64,000 nt of DNA from Rhodospirillaceae bacterium (lineage in GTDB: Bacteria > Pseudomonadota > Alphaproteobacteria > Bin65), in NCBI GenBank assembly GCA_009840595.1, contig VXNK01000095.1:36942-100941 (forward strand), written 5' to 3'. The notes beneath the pieces were generated by a model. It worked only from the letters and a program-made list of their open reading frames with translations, was not told where the DNA came from and did not search any database. Position 1 is the stretch's first letter, and the number at the start of each line of letters is the position of its first letter. The translations under genes and the position numbers were made by a program. Below, piece by piece: positions 10,375 through 20,509 of this stretch.

Positions 10375-11464
10375 AGCGCTGGCGCTCCGTGCGCGCCTGG
10401 CAGGCCATGACGATGCAGCGGTTACCGCCGCAGTCGGCCGGCTGTCGGCAGAGGCGTACGGCGATTTCCTGGCGGGCATCGCCGCCTACCGCAACCATCC
10501 CTACCGGCGGGACATGCCGGAGCCGCCCGTTGCCGCAAGCTATGGCACGGCGCGCCTGCTCGACTATTCAGCGCCCGGCCCAGCCGGCAGGAGCGCCGGG
10601 CCGCCGCTGTTGCTGGTTCCCTCGCTTGTCAACCGCGGCTATGTGCTCGATCTCATGCCCGGCGTCTCGCTCGCCCGGTTTCTGGCAGATGCGGGTGCGC
10701 CGGTTTTCCTGTTGGAATGGAACGCGCCCGATACCGAAGAGAGCGGATTCGACCTGGCGCGGCTGATCGGCGAGCGGCTGTTGCCGGCGCTGGACGACGT
10801 GACGGCGCGAGCCGGCCGGCCGGCCGTGGTCGGATATTGCATGGGCGGGCTGCTCGTGCTGAGCGCTGCGCGGCAGCGCCTGGCCGGTATGGCCGGCCTC
10901 GCGGTCCTGGCCACGCCGTGGGATTTCCACGCCGAGCGGCCGGAGCAGGCGCGCGCGCTGGCGCACTTTGCCGGCGCCTGGCTACCGGCGCTCGAAGCGC
11001 TCGGTCAGTTTCCGGTCGATGGCCTGCAGGCTCTCTTTGCCGTCAACGATCCGATGGTGGCCTCCCGGAAGTTCCGGGCATTCGCCCGCATGGACCCGGA
11101 TTCCGGGGCGGCACGGCGCTTCGTGGCGCTCGAAGACTGGCTGAACGACGGTATCCCCCTGCCGCTGCCGATCGCGCGCGAAACCCTGCACGGCTGGTAT
11201 GGAGACAATCTCACCGCCGCCGGGCGCTGGACGGTCGACGGTCTCGAGATACGGCCCGAGGAAATCGACCTGCCGGCCCTCGCCATCATTCCCGACCGCG
11301 ACCGGATCGTGCCGTATGAATCGGCCCTGGCCCTGGCCCGCCTGCTGCCGCAAGCCGAAATCCGCATCGCCCGGGCCGGCCATATCGGCATGATGGCCGG
11401 CCGCCGGGCGGAGCGTGAGACCTGGCGGCCGCTTCTGGCATGGCAGCGATCGCTCGCGGCGTAG
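10262..11464 (+). CDS. PHA synthase-like alpha/beta hydrolase (PhaC-related, no N-terminal domain)
   Basis: About 400 aa. The lipase-box-like motif VVGYCMGGLLVL carries a cysteine nucleophile as in PHA synthases, rather than the serine of lipases. IIPDRDRIVP supplies the likely Asp, and ARAGHIGMMAGR the His. The N-terminal half lacks the roughly 190-residue domain of class I PhaC, so its size is closer to the short PhaC of two-subunit synthases. The start is uncertain: ATG 10262 fits the expected N-terminus (SPRPFGLHL), ATG 10229 is possible, and both overlap the small upstream gene. It may polymerise or otherwise process hydroxyacyl-CoA; a depolymerase or thioesterase role is the alternative. 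Confidence 0.75.
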   Translation: MSPRPFGLHLWMATVASANCLSGLSGLRNGWPGWNGPEALALRARLAGHDDAAVTAAVGRLSAEAYGDFLAGIAAYRNHPYRRDMPEPPVAASYGTARLLDYSAPGPAGRSAGPPLLLVPSLVNRGYVLDLMPGVSLARFLADAGAPVFLLEWNAPDTEESGFDLARLIGERLLPALDDVTARAGRPAVVGYCMGGLLVLSAARQRLAGMAGLAVLATPWDFHAERPEQARALAHFAGAWLPALEALGQFPVDGLQALFAVNDPMVASRKFRAFARMDPDSGAARRFVALEDWLNDGIPLPLPIARETLHGWYGDNLTAAGRWTVDGLEIRPEEIDLPALAIIPDRDRIVPYESALALARLLPQAEIRIARAGHIGMMAGRRAERETWRPLLAWQRSLAA

Positions 11465-11522
11465 GGGGAGGAGCAGCCATGCAGGCGTTCGGAGCAGCCG
11501 CGACGTTCCGACCGTATTTCGC

Positions 11523-11550
11523 AAGTGCACTTGAAAATGCTGCACTGCAC
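11523..11550. promoter_or_regulatory. candidate operator pair overlapping the phaA promoter
   Basis: Two dyad elements lie on the -35/spacer region: the perfect 10-bp palindrome AAGTGCACTT at 11523-11532 and TGCTGCACTGCA at 11538-11549. Both are TGC/GCA-rich, the type of element PhaR regulators bind. Overlap with the -35 box and spacer of the promoter at 11531-11559 suggests repression by steric block. Attribution to PhaR is inference. Confidence 0.4.
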
Positions 11551-11559
11551 CATTATAAT
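11531..11559 (+). promoter_or_regulatory. sigma-70 promoter of phaA
   Basis: TTGAAA (11531-11536), a 17-base spacer, and a perfect TATAAT (11554-11559) form a strong housekeeping promoter. It lies 143 bases upstream of the phaA ATG, in a locally AT-rich stretch of otherwise GC-rich DNA. Transcription would start near 11566. Confidence 0.7.
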
Positions 11560-11702
11560 GAATCCGATAGTCGGGAATTGCCGCGCCGCCGGTCCGCCCC
11601 GGACTCTTCCAGTTCGATTCCGGACCGGATTTGCAGCGCGCCGGAATCCCGCAGACCGATCCCAACCGGCTCGACGGGCCGGAACTTCAGGAGGAACCTC
11701 TC

Positions 11703-12878
<1,176 letters not shown>

Positions 12879-13007
12879 ACCGGAGACACGATCCTCCCGG
12901 ACGGCGGCGCGGTCAATTCGGGCCGCCGGCCAAACCTCTAACCGAACCGACGGAACGCGGCGCGCCACGGCACGGACAGGCGGGCCGCACAACAGGAGAC
13001 TGACATC

Positions 13008-13730
13008 ATGGCGCGCGTAGCACTGGTCACGGGCGGAACTCGTGGCATCGGCGAGGCAATTTCCATTGCGCTGAAGGACGCCGGCTGCAAGGTGGCGGCG
13101 AACTATGGCGGCAACGACGAGCGGGCGAAGGAATTTTCCGACCGCACCGGCATCGGCGTCTACAAGTTCGACGTCGGCGATTTCGAAGCCGTGGAGGCCG
13201 GCGTGGCCCGGATCGAGGCCGATCTCGGCCCGATCGACATCCTGGTCAACAACGCCGGCATCACCCGCGACGGCACCATGCACCGGATGTCCTACGACAA
13301 CTGGGACGACGTCATCCGGACCAACCTCACCTCCTGCTTCAACTGCTCGCGCGCCGTCATCGAAGGCATGCGCGCACGCAAGTTCGGCCGCATCGTCAAC
13401 ATCGGCTCGATCAACGGCCAGGGCGGCCAGTACGGCCAGGTGAACTATGCCGCCGCCAAGTCCGGCATCCACGGCTTCACCAAGGCGCTGGCCCAGGAGG
13501 GCGCCGCCCAGGGCATCACCGTCAACGCCATCGCGCCCGGCTATGTCGATACCGACATGGTGCGCGCGGTGCCCCAGAAGGTGCTCGAGCGGATCATCCA
13601 GCGGATCCCGGTCGGCCGGCTCGGCAACGCGCAGGATATCGCCCGCGGCGTGGTCTTCCTGACCGGCGAGGATGCCGACTTCATCACCGGCTCGACGCTC
13701 AGCATCAACGGCGGCCAGCACATGTATTAG
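13008..13730 (+). CDS. phaB: acetoacetyl-CoA reductase
   Basis: 240 aa short-chain dehydrogenase. The cofactor motif TGGTRGIGEAIS is at residue 8, the structural NNAG near 83, and the catalytic Ser-Tyr-Lys are seen in NIGSINGQGGQYGQVNYAAAK. Length and the INGQ.GQ.GQ segment are typical of NADPH-dependent PhaB rather than FabG. An AGGAGA ribosome-binding site precedes the ATG. It lies 129 bases after phaA on the same strand. It reduces acetoacetyl-CoA to (R)-3-hydroxybutyryl-CoA. Confidence 0.93.
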   Translation: MARVALVTGGTRGIGEAISIALKDAGCKVAANYGGNDERAKEFSDRTGIGVYKFDVGDFEAVEAGVARIEADLGPIDILVNNAGITRDGTMHRMSYDNWDDVIRTNLTSCFNCSRAVIEGMRARKFGRIVNIGSINGQGGQYGQVNYAAAKSGIHGFTKALAQEGAAQGITVNAIAPGYVDTDMVRAVPQKVLERIIQRIPVGRLGNAQDIARGVVFLTGEDADFITGSTLSINGGQHMY

Positions 13731-13756
13731 GCGTTTCGGGGCGTGTTCGGGGCGGC

Positions 13757-14548
13757 TCAGGCCCCCTTGAACGCCGGCGCCCGTTTCGCGGAGAAGGCGG
13801 CGAGGCCTTCGTTCATATCGCGGGTGCGGGCGCTGGCGGCCATCGCCAGGGTCTCCAGCTCCATCTGGTGCTCGGCCCCGTTGGCCCAGGTCTCGGCGAA
13901 CAGTTGCTTGACCCGGCCGTAGGCGATGGCCGGCCCCTCGGCGAACCGCCGCGCCGTTTCCATCGCGGTCCCGGCCAGTTCATCGTCGGGCACGACCCGG
14001 GTAATCAGGTCGATGTCCAGCGCCTCCTGCGCCGTCAGCGTCGGGTTTTCAAGCGCCAGACGCTGCGCCACCCGCAGGCCGACCAGCCGGGGCAGGAACC
14101 AGGTCGATCCGCCGTCCGGGCTGATGCCCGAAGCGGTGTAGGCCATCTTGAATTTTGCGCTTTCTGCGGCGATCACGATGTCGCCTGTGATGGCAAAGCT
14201 GAAGCCGCCGCCGGCCGCCGCGCCCTGGATCGCCATCACGACCGGCGCGTTGCCGCGCATCAGCCGCGACACGGCCGCATGGAAATAGGTCGTCGTCACC
14301 TTCAGCGCTTTTGCCAGCGCGGCCTCGTCCTCCATTGCCAGCATGTATTTCAGGTCGCCGCCGGAACAGAACATCCTGCCGTTGGCCCGGACGAGGATCG
14401 CGCGGACGGACGGATCCTCGGTCAACTCGGTCGTCGCGTCCCACAATTCCTTTGCGGCGTCTGCGTTGAGCGCATTGTTCGCCTCCGGCCGATCGAGGGT
14501 GATGATGCCGACGCCGTTGTCGGCAGCGCATTGAATGAAGTCAGCCAC
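13757..14548 (-). CDS. enoyl-CoA hydratase/isomerase, PaaG-like
   Basis: 263 aa crotonase. [12 protein letters not shown] and [16 protein letters not shown] form the oxyanion hole. [19 protein letters not shown] places Asp where PaaG-type isomerases have their catalytic residue, instead of the paired Glu of true hydratases. I chose GTG 14548, which has AGGAG seven bases upstream and begins with the conserved ADFIQ; the longer reading-through extension belongs to the NUDIX gene in another frame. It overlaps the NUDIX gene end by 8 bases and is convergent with phaB. The substrate is unknown. Confidence 0.85.
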   Translation of the reverse strand: MADFIQCAADNGVGIITLDRPEANNALNADAAKELWDATTELTEDPSVRAILVRANGRMFCSGGDLKYMLAMEDEAALAKALKVTTTYFHAAVSRLMRGNAPVVMAIQGAAAGGGFSFAITGDIVIAAESAKFKMAYTASGISPDGGSTWFLPRLVGLRVAQRLALENPTLTAQEALDIDLITRVVPDDELAGTAMETARRFAEGPAIAYGRVKQLFAETWANGAEHQMELETLAMAASARTRDMNEGLAAFSAKRAPAFKGA

Positions 14549-15212
14549 GCGGTCGCTCCTGTTTCGGGGATGAGAAAGCCGTGCCGTCGGCGGATGGCCC
14601 CATGGATCCGGGGGGCGGGTTGGTGCGGACGGCAAAGGCGGTCTCGCCGGCGATTTCCCGGTAATGCTGCAGCGCCCAGGGTACCGACGGGAAGGCGAAT
14701 TCGTCTTCCGGCAGCTCGTCCCAGCCGAACAGGCGGACTTCGGTGCTCTCCGGCCCCGGTTCGATCGCCGGCGATTTGAGCGTGGCGCGATAGAAGAGCT
14801 GGACCTGGCTGATGCGCGGGATGTTGTAGAGCGCGAACAGGTCGTGCACCTCGATCTCGGCGCGGGCCTCTTCCCAGGCCTCGCGCGCGGCGGCATCCTC
14901 AGAGCGCTCGTGCAGTTCCATGAAGCCGGCCGGCAGGGTCCAGTAGCCGATGCGCGGCGCGATCGCCCGCCGGCACATCAGCACCCTGTCCTCCCACACC
15001 GCCACCGAGCCGACGACGATCTTCGGGTTGTCATAGTGGATAAAGCCGCAATCGGAGCAGACCAGCCGCTCGCGCTCGTCGCCCTCCGGGATCTTCCAGA
15101 CGTCCGGCCCGACATTCTGGCCCGTACCGGAGCGGGGGCGCGAGGGCCGGTCCCCGGAAGCGGTGGGGCCGGCCGGCCCGGGTTTCAGGGGGTTGGCCGG
15201 GTTATGCGTCAT
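14541..15212 (-). CDS. NUDIX hydrolase
   Basis: 223 aa. [14 protein letters not shown] knuckle near residue 53 precedes the Nudix fold. The Nudix box reads [20 protein letters not shown], matching the G-x5-E-x7-RE-x2-EE pattern for metal-dependent pyrophosphohydrolases. The N-terminal 30 residues are Pro/Ser-rich and the C-terminus is low complexity. The start is the ATG at 15212, 46 bases from the divergent thioesterase gene. ADP-ribose- or NADH-type substrates are common in this subgroup with the CxxC knuckle, but specificity is not determined here. Confidence 0.88.
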   Translation of the reverse strand: MTHNPANPLKPGPAGPTASGDRPSRPRSGTGQNVGPDVWKIPEGDERERLVCSDCGFIHYDNPKIVVGSVAVWEDRVLMCRRAIAPRIGYWTLPAGFMELHERSEDAAAREAWEEARAEIEVHDLFALYNIPRISQVQLFYRATLKSPAIEPGPESTEVRLFGWDELPEDEFAFPSVPWALQHYREIAGETAFAVRTNPPPGSMGPSADGTAFSSPKQERPRG

Positions 15213-15258
15213 GAAGGCAATTTGACCGGCTTCGGGCGGGCTGACAAGACACGGGGCC

Positions 15259-15795
15259 ATGGCCGAAGACCCCGTAACGCCGCCGCGCCCCGGATCGAAA
15301 GGCAATCCGGACGGCAAGCCGCCGACCACCGAAGAGATGATCAAGCTGATCAGCGGCTCGACCCCGCACAGCCGGGAACTCGGGCTGGAGGTGGTCCATT
15401 CCGCCAGGGGCATGGCGATCATGCGCCTGCCCTGGCACGAGCGGCTGGTCGGCAACCCGGACGAACTGGTGCTGCACGGCGGCGTCGTGACGACCCTGCT
15501 CGACAGCGTGTGCGGCATGGCGACGATGAGCGCGCGACAGCCGCCGGAGCGCATCGTGACCCTCGACCTGCGGATCGATTACCAGCGCCCGGCGACGCCC
15601 CGTCTCGACCTGTTCGCCCGGGCCGAGGTCACCAAGATGACCCGCACCATCGCCTTCCTCAGCGCCGTGGCCTACCAGGACGATCCCAAGGACACGGTCG
15701 CGCTCGCCACCGGCACCTTCATGTTCGTCGGCAGCCGCAAGAAGAAAGGCGGCCCGGACGTCGATAGGGGCGCCGGCGGGAAGAAGCCGGCATGA
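15259..15795 (+). CDS. PaaI-family hotdog thioesterase
   Basis: 178 aa. The hotdog core contains [20 protein letters not shown], where the helix HGG and Asp are the catalytic-type positions, followed by [12 protein letters not shown]. An N-terminal Pro/Gly-rich segment (about 25 residues) and a Lys/Gly-rich C-terminal tail flank the domain. The gene overlaps the next thioesterase by 4 bases. The family hydrolyses acyl- or aryl-CoA esters, so the pair may release CoA from dead-end intermediates of the nearby CoA pathways. Confidence 0.85.
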   Translation: MAEDPVTPPRPGSKGNPDGKPPTTEEMIKLISGSTPHSRELGLEVVHSARGMAIMRLPWHERLVGNPDELVLHGGVVTTLLDSVCGMATMSARQPPERIVTLDLRIDYQRPATPRLDLFARAEVTKMTRTIAFLSAVAYQDDPKDTVALATGTFMFVGSRKKKGGPDVDRGAGGKKPA

Positions 15796-16235
15796 GCGCC
15801 ACGCTGACGGAGCGGCTTGCGGCGGCGCGCGAGTCGGGCGACCCGAACGCCATGGCCGAGGCCATACCCTACGCCCGGTTCCTGCACATCACCGCGGCGC
15901 TCGACGGCGACGACCTGGTCTCCTGCATGAACTACAGCCCGCACATCATCGGCAACCCGATCCTGCCGGCGATCCACGGCGGCACGATCGGCGGCCTGCT
16001 CGAAACCGCGGCGATCCTGAAGCTGTTGTGGATGCAGGAAACCCTGCGGATTCCCAAGACGATCACGATCACGGTCGATTATCTGCGCTCGGCCGGGCCG
16101 AAGGATACCTACGCCCGCGCCGGCGTGACCAAGCTGGGCGCGCGGGTCGCCAATGTCCGGGTCTTCGCCTGGCAGGACGATCCGGCCCGGCCGGTCGCCG
16201 GCGCCAACGCCAATTTCATGCTGTCGCCCGGCTGA
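15792..16235 (+). CDS. PaaI-family hotdog thioesterase, second copy
   Basis: 147 aa. PAIHGGTIGGLLETAAILKL is the hotdog helix, with Glu in place of the Asp seen in the preceding gene, followed by TITVDYLRSAGPKDTYARA. ATGA overlap with the upstream thioesterase indicates one operon. The two proteins are similar in fold but clearly diverged. They may form a heteromer or have different acyl-CoA ranges. It ends 99 bases from the convergent AraC gene. Confidence 0.82.
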   Translation: MSATLTERLAAARESGDPNAMAEAIPYARFLHITAALDGDDLVSCMNYSPHIIGNPILPAIHGGTIGGLLETAAILKLLWMQETLRIPKTITITVDYLRSAGPKDTYARAGVTKLGARVANVRVFAWQDDPARPVAGANANFMLSPG

Positions 16236-16334
16236 ACGGGGCGATTTCGCTCGACGGCCACCGGCGGCGCCCGCATCCCAAGGCAAGAGGGCTTCACGGC
16301 CGCAATGGCGCGGCCGGCGCACTTCCGACGACGA

Positions 16335-17231
16335 TTAACCGAGCGTTGCACGGTAGGCGCCCGGCGTGGTGCCGACGATCCGCTTGAACCAGCGCGTCAG
16401 GTGCGCCTGGGAGGAAAACCCGCAGACATCGGCGATTTCGACGAGCGGCAAACGGCCTTCGGCGATCAGCGACTTGGCGTGCTCGATGCGGCGGTCGGTG
16501 AGGTAGCGGTGCGGCGCCGTCCCGGTTGCCGCCTTGAAGGCGCGAGCGAAATGGAACGGGCTGAGGCAGGCCTCGTTGGCCAGCGTCTCGACAGTCAGGT
16601 CTTCGCTGAGATGGGCGTCGATGAATTCGGCGATCCGCCGCAGGCACCGGGGATCGAGCGCGCCGCGCACGCTGGGCAGCGAAATCGCCGCGCGCTCCAG
16701 ATTGGAATGTCGCCGCAGGATCTGAATGCCCAGGGCGGCGCCCAGGGTCTCGACGAGCATCTTGCCGGCCGGCGCGGGGTCGAGCAGCTCGGCATGGATC
16801 GCCCGGGCGATCCGCTCGATCAGCGGGTCGCGAAAGCCGCCGTCGAAATGCAGCCTGACGACCTTGGGATTGACATCGAGCTCGCGCAGCGCCGTCTCGG
16901 ACAGCAGCATCGCCGGCAGGTAGATGTGGATCATCTCGGCGATGTCGCCGTAGGCCTTGATCATGTCTTCGCGGACGCCGGCCGGGCACAGCCAGATCAT
17001 CCCCGGCACGGCATCGCTGTGCTGCAGCCGGCCGTCGCCGCGCCGCCGGAGATGGACGCGGCCCTCGAGCATGACGGCGATCTCGGTTTCGCGCGGCAGG
17101 AATTCGGCGAGTTCCCCCTCACCGTGCGTCCAGCATTCCGCCAGCAGCCCGCTCCATCGCCGATCGCGGCTCGATCCCAGCAGCGTTCCCGTCGTGTATT
17201 TCGCTCGCCCGTGTCCTGCCAGAAGGACCAC
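16335..17231 (-). CDS. AraC-family transcriptional regulator
   Basis: 298 aa. The N-terminal cupin-like sensor domain (about residues 20-130) is followed by the two-helix-turn-helix AraC domain at about 195-298. HTH1 is VETLANEACLSPFHFARAFK and HTH2 includes LVEIADVCGFSSQAHLTRWF, with the closing GTTPGAYR. The GTG at 17231 was taken as start; a later start is possible. It is convergent with the thioesterases and followed upstream by the AT-rich island, so its target genes are unclear. Confidence 0.85.
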   Translation of the reverse strand: MVLLAGHGRAKYTTGTLLGSSRDRRWSGLLAECWTHGEGELAEFLPRETEIAVMLEGRVHLRRRGDGRLQHSDAVPGMIWLCPAGVREDMIKAYGDIAEMIHIYLPAMLLSETALRELDVNPKVVRLHFDGGFRDPLIERIARAIHAELLDPAPAGKMLVETLGAALGIQILRRHSNLERAAISLPSVRGALDPRCLRRIAEFIDAHLSEDLTVETLANEACLSPFHFARAFKAATGTAPHRYLTDRRIEHAKSLIAEGRLPLVEIADVCGFSSQAHLTRWFKRIVGTTPGAYRATLG

Positions 17232-17628
17232 GCCGTCCTACCCCCTTGCACGCCCCCCCGATGACGCCTTGGGTCAGTTTAACATTCACTCCGCCTGCAA
17301 GCGGCAGTCAACGGTTTTACGAAAATCGGCGAGCAATATAGCAAATTCATGCAAAAACAGCAATTATGGACAACAATTAGTATTTGTCTTCTGAAACTAA
17401 CCGGCACGGAATGCAAAAGGCATATATGTGCAACGTAACAGCAGAATCATGTAACGCGACTCAATTCGCTTGTGATTTAGGGTTGATTAGTTGATGGCGT
17501 CCTGCCGGCGCGGCGTTTCCCAAGAGTCGATCCGGCGTCTGGTTTCGACAATTCCGGATTCTCCACGCAGGTGCGGGCACATCTGATCGAAATATTGAAT
17601 GCTTGAAATAGATTAGGAAATTTCGATC
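17232..17628. other. non-coding, AT-rich left flank of an island
   Basis: No open frame with coding character was seen. From about 17281 the base composition drops from GC-rich to clearly AT-rich, with runs such as AATATAGCAAATTCATGC. It marks the left side of the atypical stretch reaching to about 20600. I found no tRNA, integrase or direct-repeat att site here. Confidence 0.6.
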
Positions 17629-18699
17629 GTGATCGACGTGTATTTCGGAACGAACAGGAATCCCCTGCCGGTAAGGGACCCGAGAGATTTCGGCCATCAG
17701 CTGAATAACCGCGGGTCGTTCCTGCGCTTCGGAAAGGCGCAGGTTTCCGACGAACTGGACAGCGTCGAAGAGATCGCCGTGGCGCCGGAACGGCTGCGGC
17801 CAAGCCGCCGGTCCCAATTGCTCGGCAGCAACACGATTTTCGCGGAGATCAGGGAAAGCATGCGCGCCGGAGTCGATACGGTGCTGTTCATCCACGGGTT
17901 CAACTACAGCTTCCACGAAGCGCTGATCGATGCCGCCCTGCTGAAACGGACATACGAATCCGCCGAGACGCCCTACACCTTCTTCGTCTTCTCCTGGCCG
18001 TCCGACGGCTCGCTGATGCCCTATATCGCCTATGCCAACGACCGGGCCGACGCCCGCACCTCCGGGGCCGCGCTGGGCCGGGGGCTGCTGAAGCTCGGCG
18101 AATTCGTGCGGCGGGTCTCCAACGAACTGGGGCCGCGCGTGCGCTCCGACCTCGGCCGCGATGCGGAGGCGGCCCGGCTGCGCAAGGAGTTTTGCGCCGG
18201 CCGCCTGCACCTGATGGCCCACAGCATGGGAGCCTATGCGCTGCGCCACGCCGTCCAGGGCATGCGCCGGCAAATCGGCGACGACCTGCCCCGCCTGTTC
18301 GACGAGATCCTCCTCATCGCCGCCGACGAAGACGCCGACGCCTTCGAGCACGACCACAAGATGGCACTGCTCCCACGGCTCGGCCGGCGTGTCACGGTCT
18401 ACCATAACCGGGAGGACATACCGCTGGCTATCAGCGACCTGACCAAGGGGAATCCTGATCGCCTAGGCGCAGACGGGCCGGCACATCCACATCTGCTGCC
18501 GGCGAAGGTATCGGTCGTGGATTGTACGGAGGTTGTAAGCGGCTTTCAGGAGCATCGATACCATAAGGACGAAGGTGTCGTGATTGAGGACATTCAGGCT
18601 GTGTTGCACAATGAGCGTTCCGAGCAAATCAAGTATCGCACATACTTCCCAGAACAAAACAGCTATTTTAAGACACTCAAACTTAATTCACTAGATTAA
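17629..18699 (+). CDS. DUF900 alpha/beta hydrolase, mosaic base composition
   Basis: 356 aa starting at a GTG with AGGAA upstream. DTVLFIHGFNYSFHEAL and LHLMAHSMGAYALRHAV give the oxyanion region and the G/A-x-S-x-G nucleophile elbow of the DUF900 alpha/beta hydrolase family. AADEDADAFEHD supplies a likely Asp. The first 270 codons use GC-rich codons like the rest of the window. From about 18450 the codons turn AT-rich through to the LKLNSLD end, and the flanks are AT-rich too. The substrate is unknown. The composition break suggests recombination inside the gene. Confidence 0.75.
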   Translation: MIDVYFGTNRNPLPVRDPRDFGHQLNNRGSFLRFGKAQVSDELDSVEEIAVAPERLRPSRRSQLLGSNTIFAEIRESMRAGVDTVLFIHGFNYSFHEALIDAALLKRTYESAETPYTFFVFSWPSDGSLMPYIAYANDRADARTSGAALGRGLLKLGEFVRRVSNELGPRVRSDLGRDAEAARLRKEFCAGRLHLMAHSMGAYALRHAVQGMRRQIGDDLPRLFDEILLIAADEDADAFEHDHKMALLPRLGRRVTVYHNREDIPLAISDLTKGNPDRLGADGPAHPHLLPAKVSVVDCTEVVSGFQEHRYHKDEGVVIEDIQAVLHNERSEQIKYRTYFPEQNSYFKTLKLNSLD

Positions 18700-18837
18700 G
18701 TTATGCAGCAGATTCAATTTCAATGCTGCTCGAATCCAAAAGTAAGTTACCCATTTTTGCAGGATTCGTTCTTTTTGCTAAGCTCAAATGTACTTTGCGC
18801 ATTCAAATTAAATTATCTTCGGATATTTTGTCGTAAA

Positions 18838-18868
18838 TTGACAAGTTTCGAAATCAAAGCACTATGTT
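18838..18868 (+). promoter_or_regulatory. candidate promoter of the beta-helix membrane protein gene
   Basis: TTGACA (18838-18843) and TATGTT (18863-18868) are separated by 19 bases, 30 bases before the ATG at 18899. The -35 box is perfect; the -10 box matches four of six positions and the spacer is long. It lies in the AT-rich island, where chance matches are more likely. Confidence 0.4.
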
Positions 18869-18898
18869 AAGCGCACAAATATTTCCTGAGGACCAGAA

Positions 18899-20320
18899 AT
18901 GCAAAAGACCTTGTCTCTGATACTCGCAGCTTTGATTTTACTGTCTTCGTATTCAATTCCGAAAGCATCGGATGGAGCGAAGCAAACGATGCCGCACAAA
19001 AAAGATTGTGCTGTCAAACTTCCGGAAAATTTTTGGAGTGCCTCCGGTGCCGCGGAATTTCGCGATGCTGAGACTTGGGCTTGGAATAAAATTTGCATAG
19101 GAAATCCAGCAAATATGCGGTTCGCCGCGAAAGCAGGCTACGACAATAAAGAGTGTAAGCCGGCAGAAATTGAGAGAAAGAAAGAAAAAGTACCAAACCA
19201 CCGCATTCTTCGGCCGGAATTCATTGAGCTAGTGCTGAGTCACGATCCATGGGCATCGGTAGCGAGGCATCCGAGGGTAATTATCCAATGTGCATTAGTC
19301 AAAGGAAATATTACTCTTGCCAATCACGATATCAGCCCAAGTTTTTTCTTTATCAACGGCAAGATCGAAGGGTATATCATGCTTATTAATGCCCAATTCA
19401 AACGCTCATTAAGTTTTCAAGGCACGACCGTGACCAAAATATTAAATGCAGATCGCTTGGAAGTCAGAGGAAGCTTGTTTTTGCGTAACGGCGGAAGTTT
19501 TGGAAGAATCAACCTTCTCGGAGCAAAGATTGGAACTTCCCTTCAGTTCGGTGGAAGTACATTCAGCAACAGAATTAATCTAACCGGAGCTACCATCGGC
19601 GGCGAGCTTAACTTGTTAGAAGGAGGCCGTGAAGGTACCCCCATCTGGCGGAGTAAAGCGCGCCTAATCCTGCGCAATGCGAGAGCCGGTGCGCTACATG
19701 CTTCGATGAGCAATTGGAATATGTCAAAAAATGGGAAATTTCTACCAACAGAACTGACCGGATTTGTTTACACTCGCCTGGGGGGAATGGACGAACCGGG
19801 AAGTAGATTTATGGGCGACGCGTCGGCGGATTGGCTGACCGACCGGATAGAAGCGCAGCTCGATCATGGCAAATTCTACGACCCGCAGCCCTACACCCAA
19901 TTAGCTAGTGTGCTGGACGCTGCTGGTGCGACCGAAAAGGCCAAAGCAATTCTTTACGCTAAGTTCGAACACAAGCGCGTCAGTGATAAAACGATCAGTC
20001 CCGCGCGCCGCGCTGCTCTCTGGCTGGAAAAATGGATTATCGGTTATGGGTTATTTCCATTCCATGTGCTCTATTGGTTCTTTGGGCTTGTGGCGGTTGG
20101 CGGTGTGCTCGCGCAATTCAGCAAAGAGCCATCGGTCCGAGGCTTGATTGGACTATGGTATAGTCTAGAAAACGCATTACCGCTCATTGAGACGAGCGAA
20201 AATTTCAAGAATACTTCGCACGGTTTCTGGTGGCTCTCGCATTATTTCCATTTCCAGAAATTGGTCGGATTTGTGCTTGCCACTGTGTTAGTTGGCGCAC
20301 TTACGCTATTGAGCGGGTAA
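18899..20320 (+). CDS. unknown exported protein with beta-helix repeats and C-terminal membrane segments
   Basis: 473 aa, not recognised as a named family. It begins with a signal peptide (KTLSLILAALILLSSY). Residues about 110-260 hold imperfect short repeats such as GRINLLGAKIGTSLQFGGS and NRINLTGATIGGELNLLEG, the pattern of right-handed beta-helix, pentapeptide-like proteins. The C-terminal third has a hydrophobic segment (FHVLYWFFGLVAVGGVLAQF), then SLENALPLIE and a final membrane helix (VGFVLATVLVGALTLLSG). This end resembles membrane-anchored pentapeptide-type proteins. Codon use is AT-rich throughout, unlike its neighbours, indicating acquisition by transfer. A surface or envelope role is a guess. 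Confidence 0.7.
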   Translation: MQKTLSLILAALILLSSYSIPKASDGAKQTMPHKKDCAVKLPENFWSASGAAEFRDAETWAWNKICIGNPANMRFAAKAGYDNKECKPAEIERKKEKVPNHRILRPEFIELVLSHDPWASVARHPRVIIQCALVKGNITLANHDISPSFFFINGKIEGYIMLINAQFKRSLSFQGTTVTKILNADRLEVRGSLFLRNGGSFGRINLLGAKIGTSLQFGGSTFSNRINLTGATIGGELNLLEGGREGTPIWRSKARLILRNARAGALHASMSNWNMSKNGKFLPTELTGFVYTRLGGMDEPGSRFMGDASADWLTDRIEAQLDHGKFYDPQPYTQLASVLDAAGATEKAKAILYAKFEHKRVSDKTISPARRAALWLEKWIIGYGLFPFHVLYWFFGLVAVGGVLAQFSKEPSVRGLIGLWYSLENALPLIETSENFKNTSHGFWWLSHYFHFQKLVGFVLATVLVGALTLLSG

Positions 20321-20509
20321 CAGTTCTACGGTTAATCGTGGTCAGTTACGGCCAATATATCAACAATTGTATAATAATTATTTTTCAAAATTTTCAAAAT
20401 CCTTCTTTAGGTATTTTAATTCTTTTTCTAACTAGCGCTGCGAAAGCCTTTAGTCGCCTGACGCAGTTCTGTTCATGTGCATCGAGTGAGAAGCAACGTC
20501 CCAGATACA

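Noticed and set aside
18700..18735. Terminator hairpin after the DUF900 hydrolase (GCAGCA...TGCTGC)
   Set aside because: The stem is only six pairs with a 13-base loop and no T-run follows.
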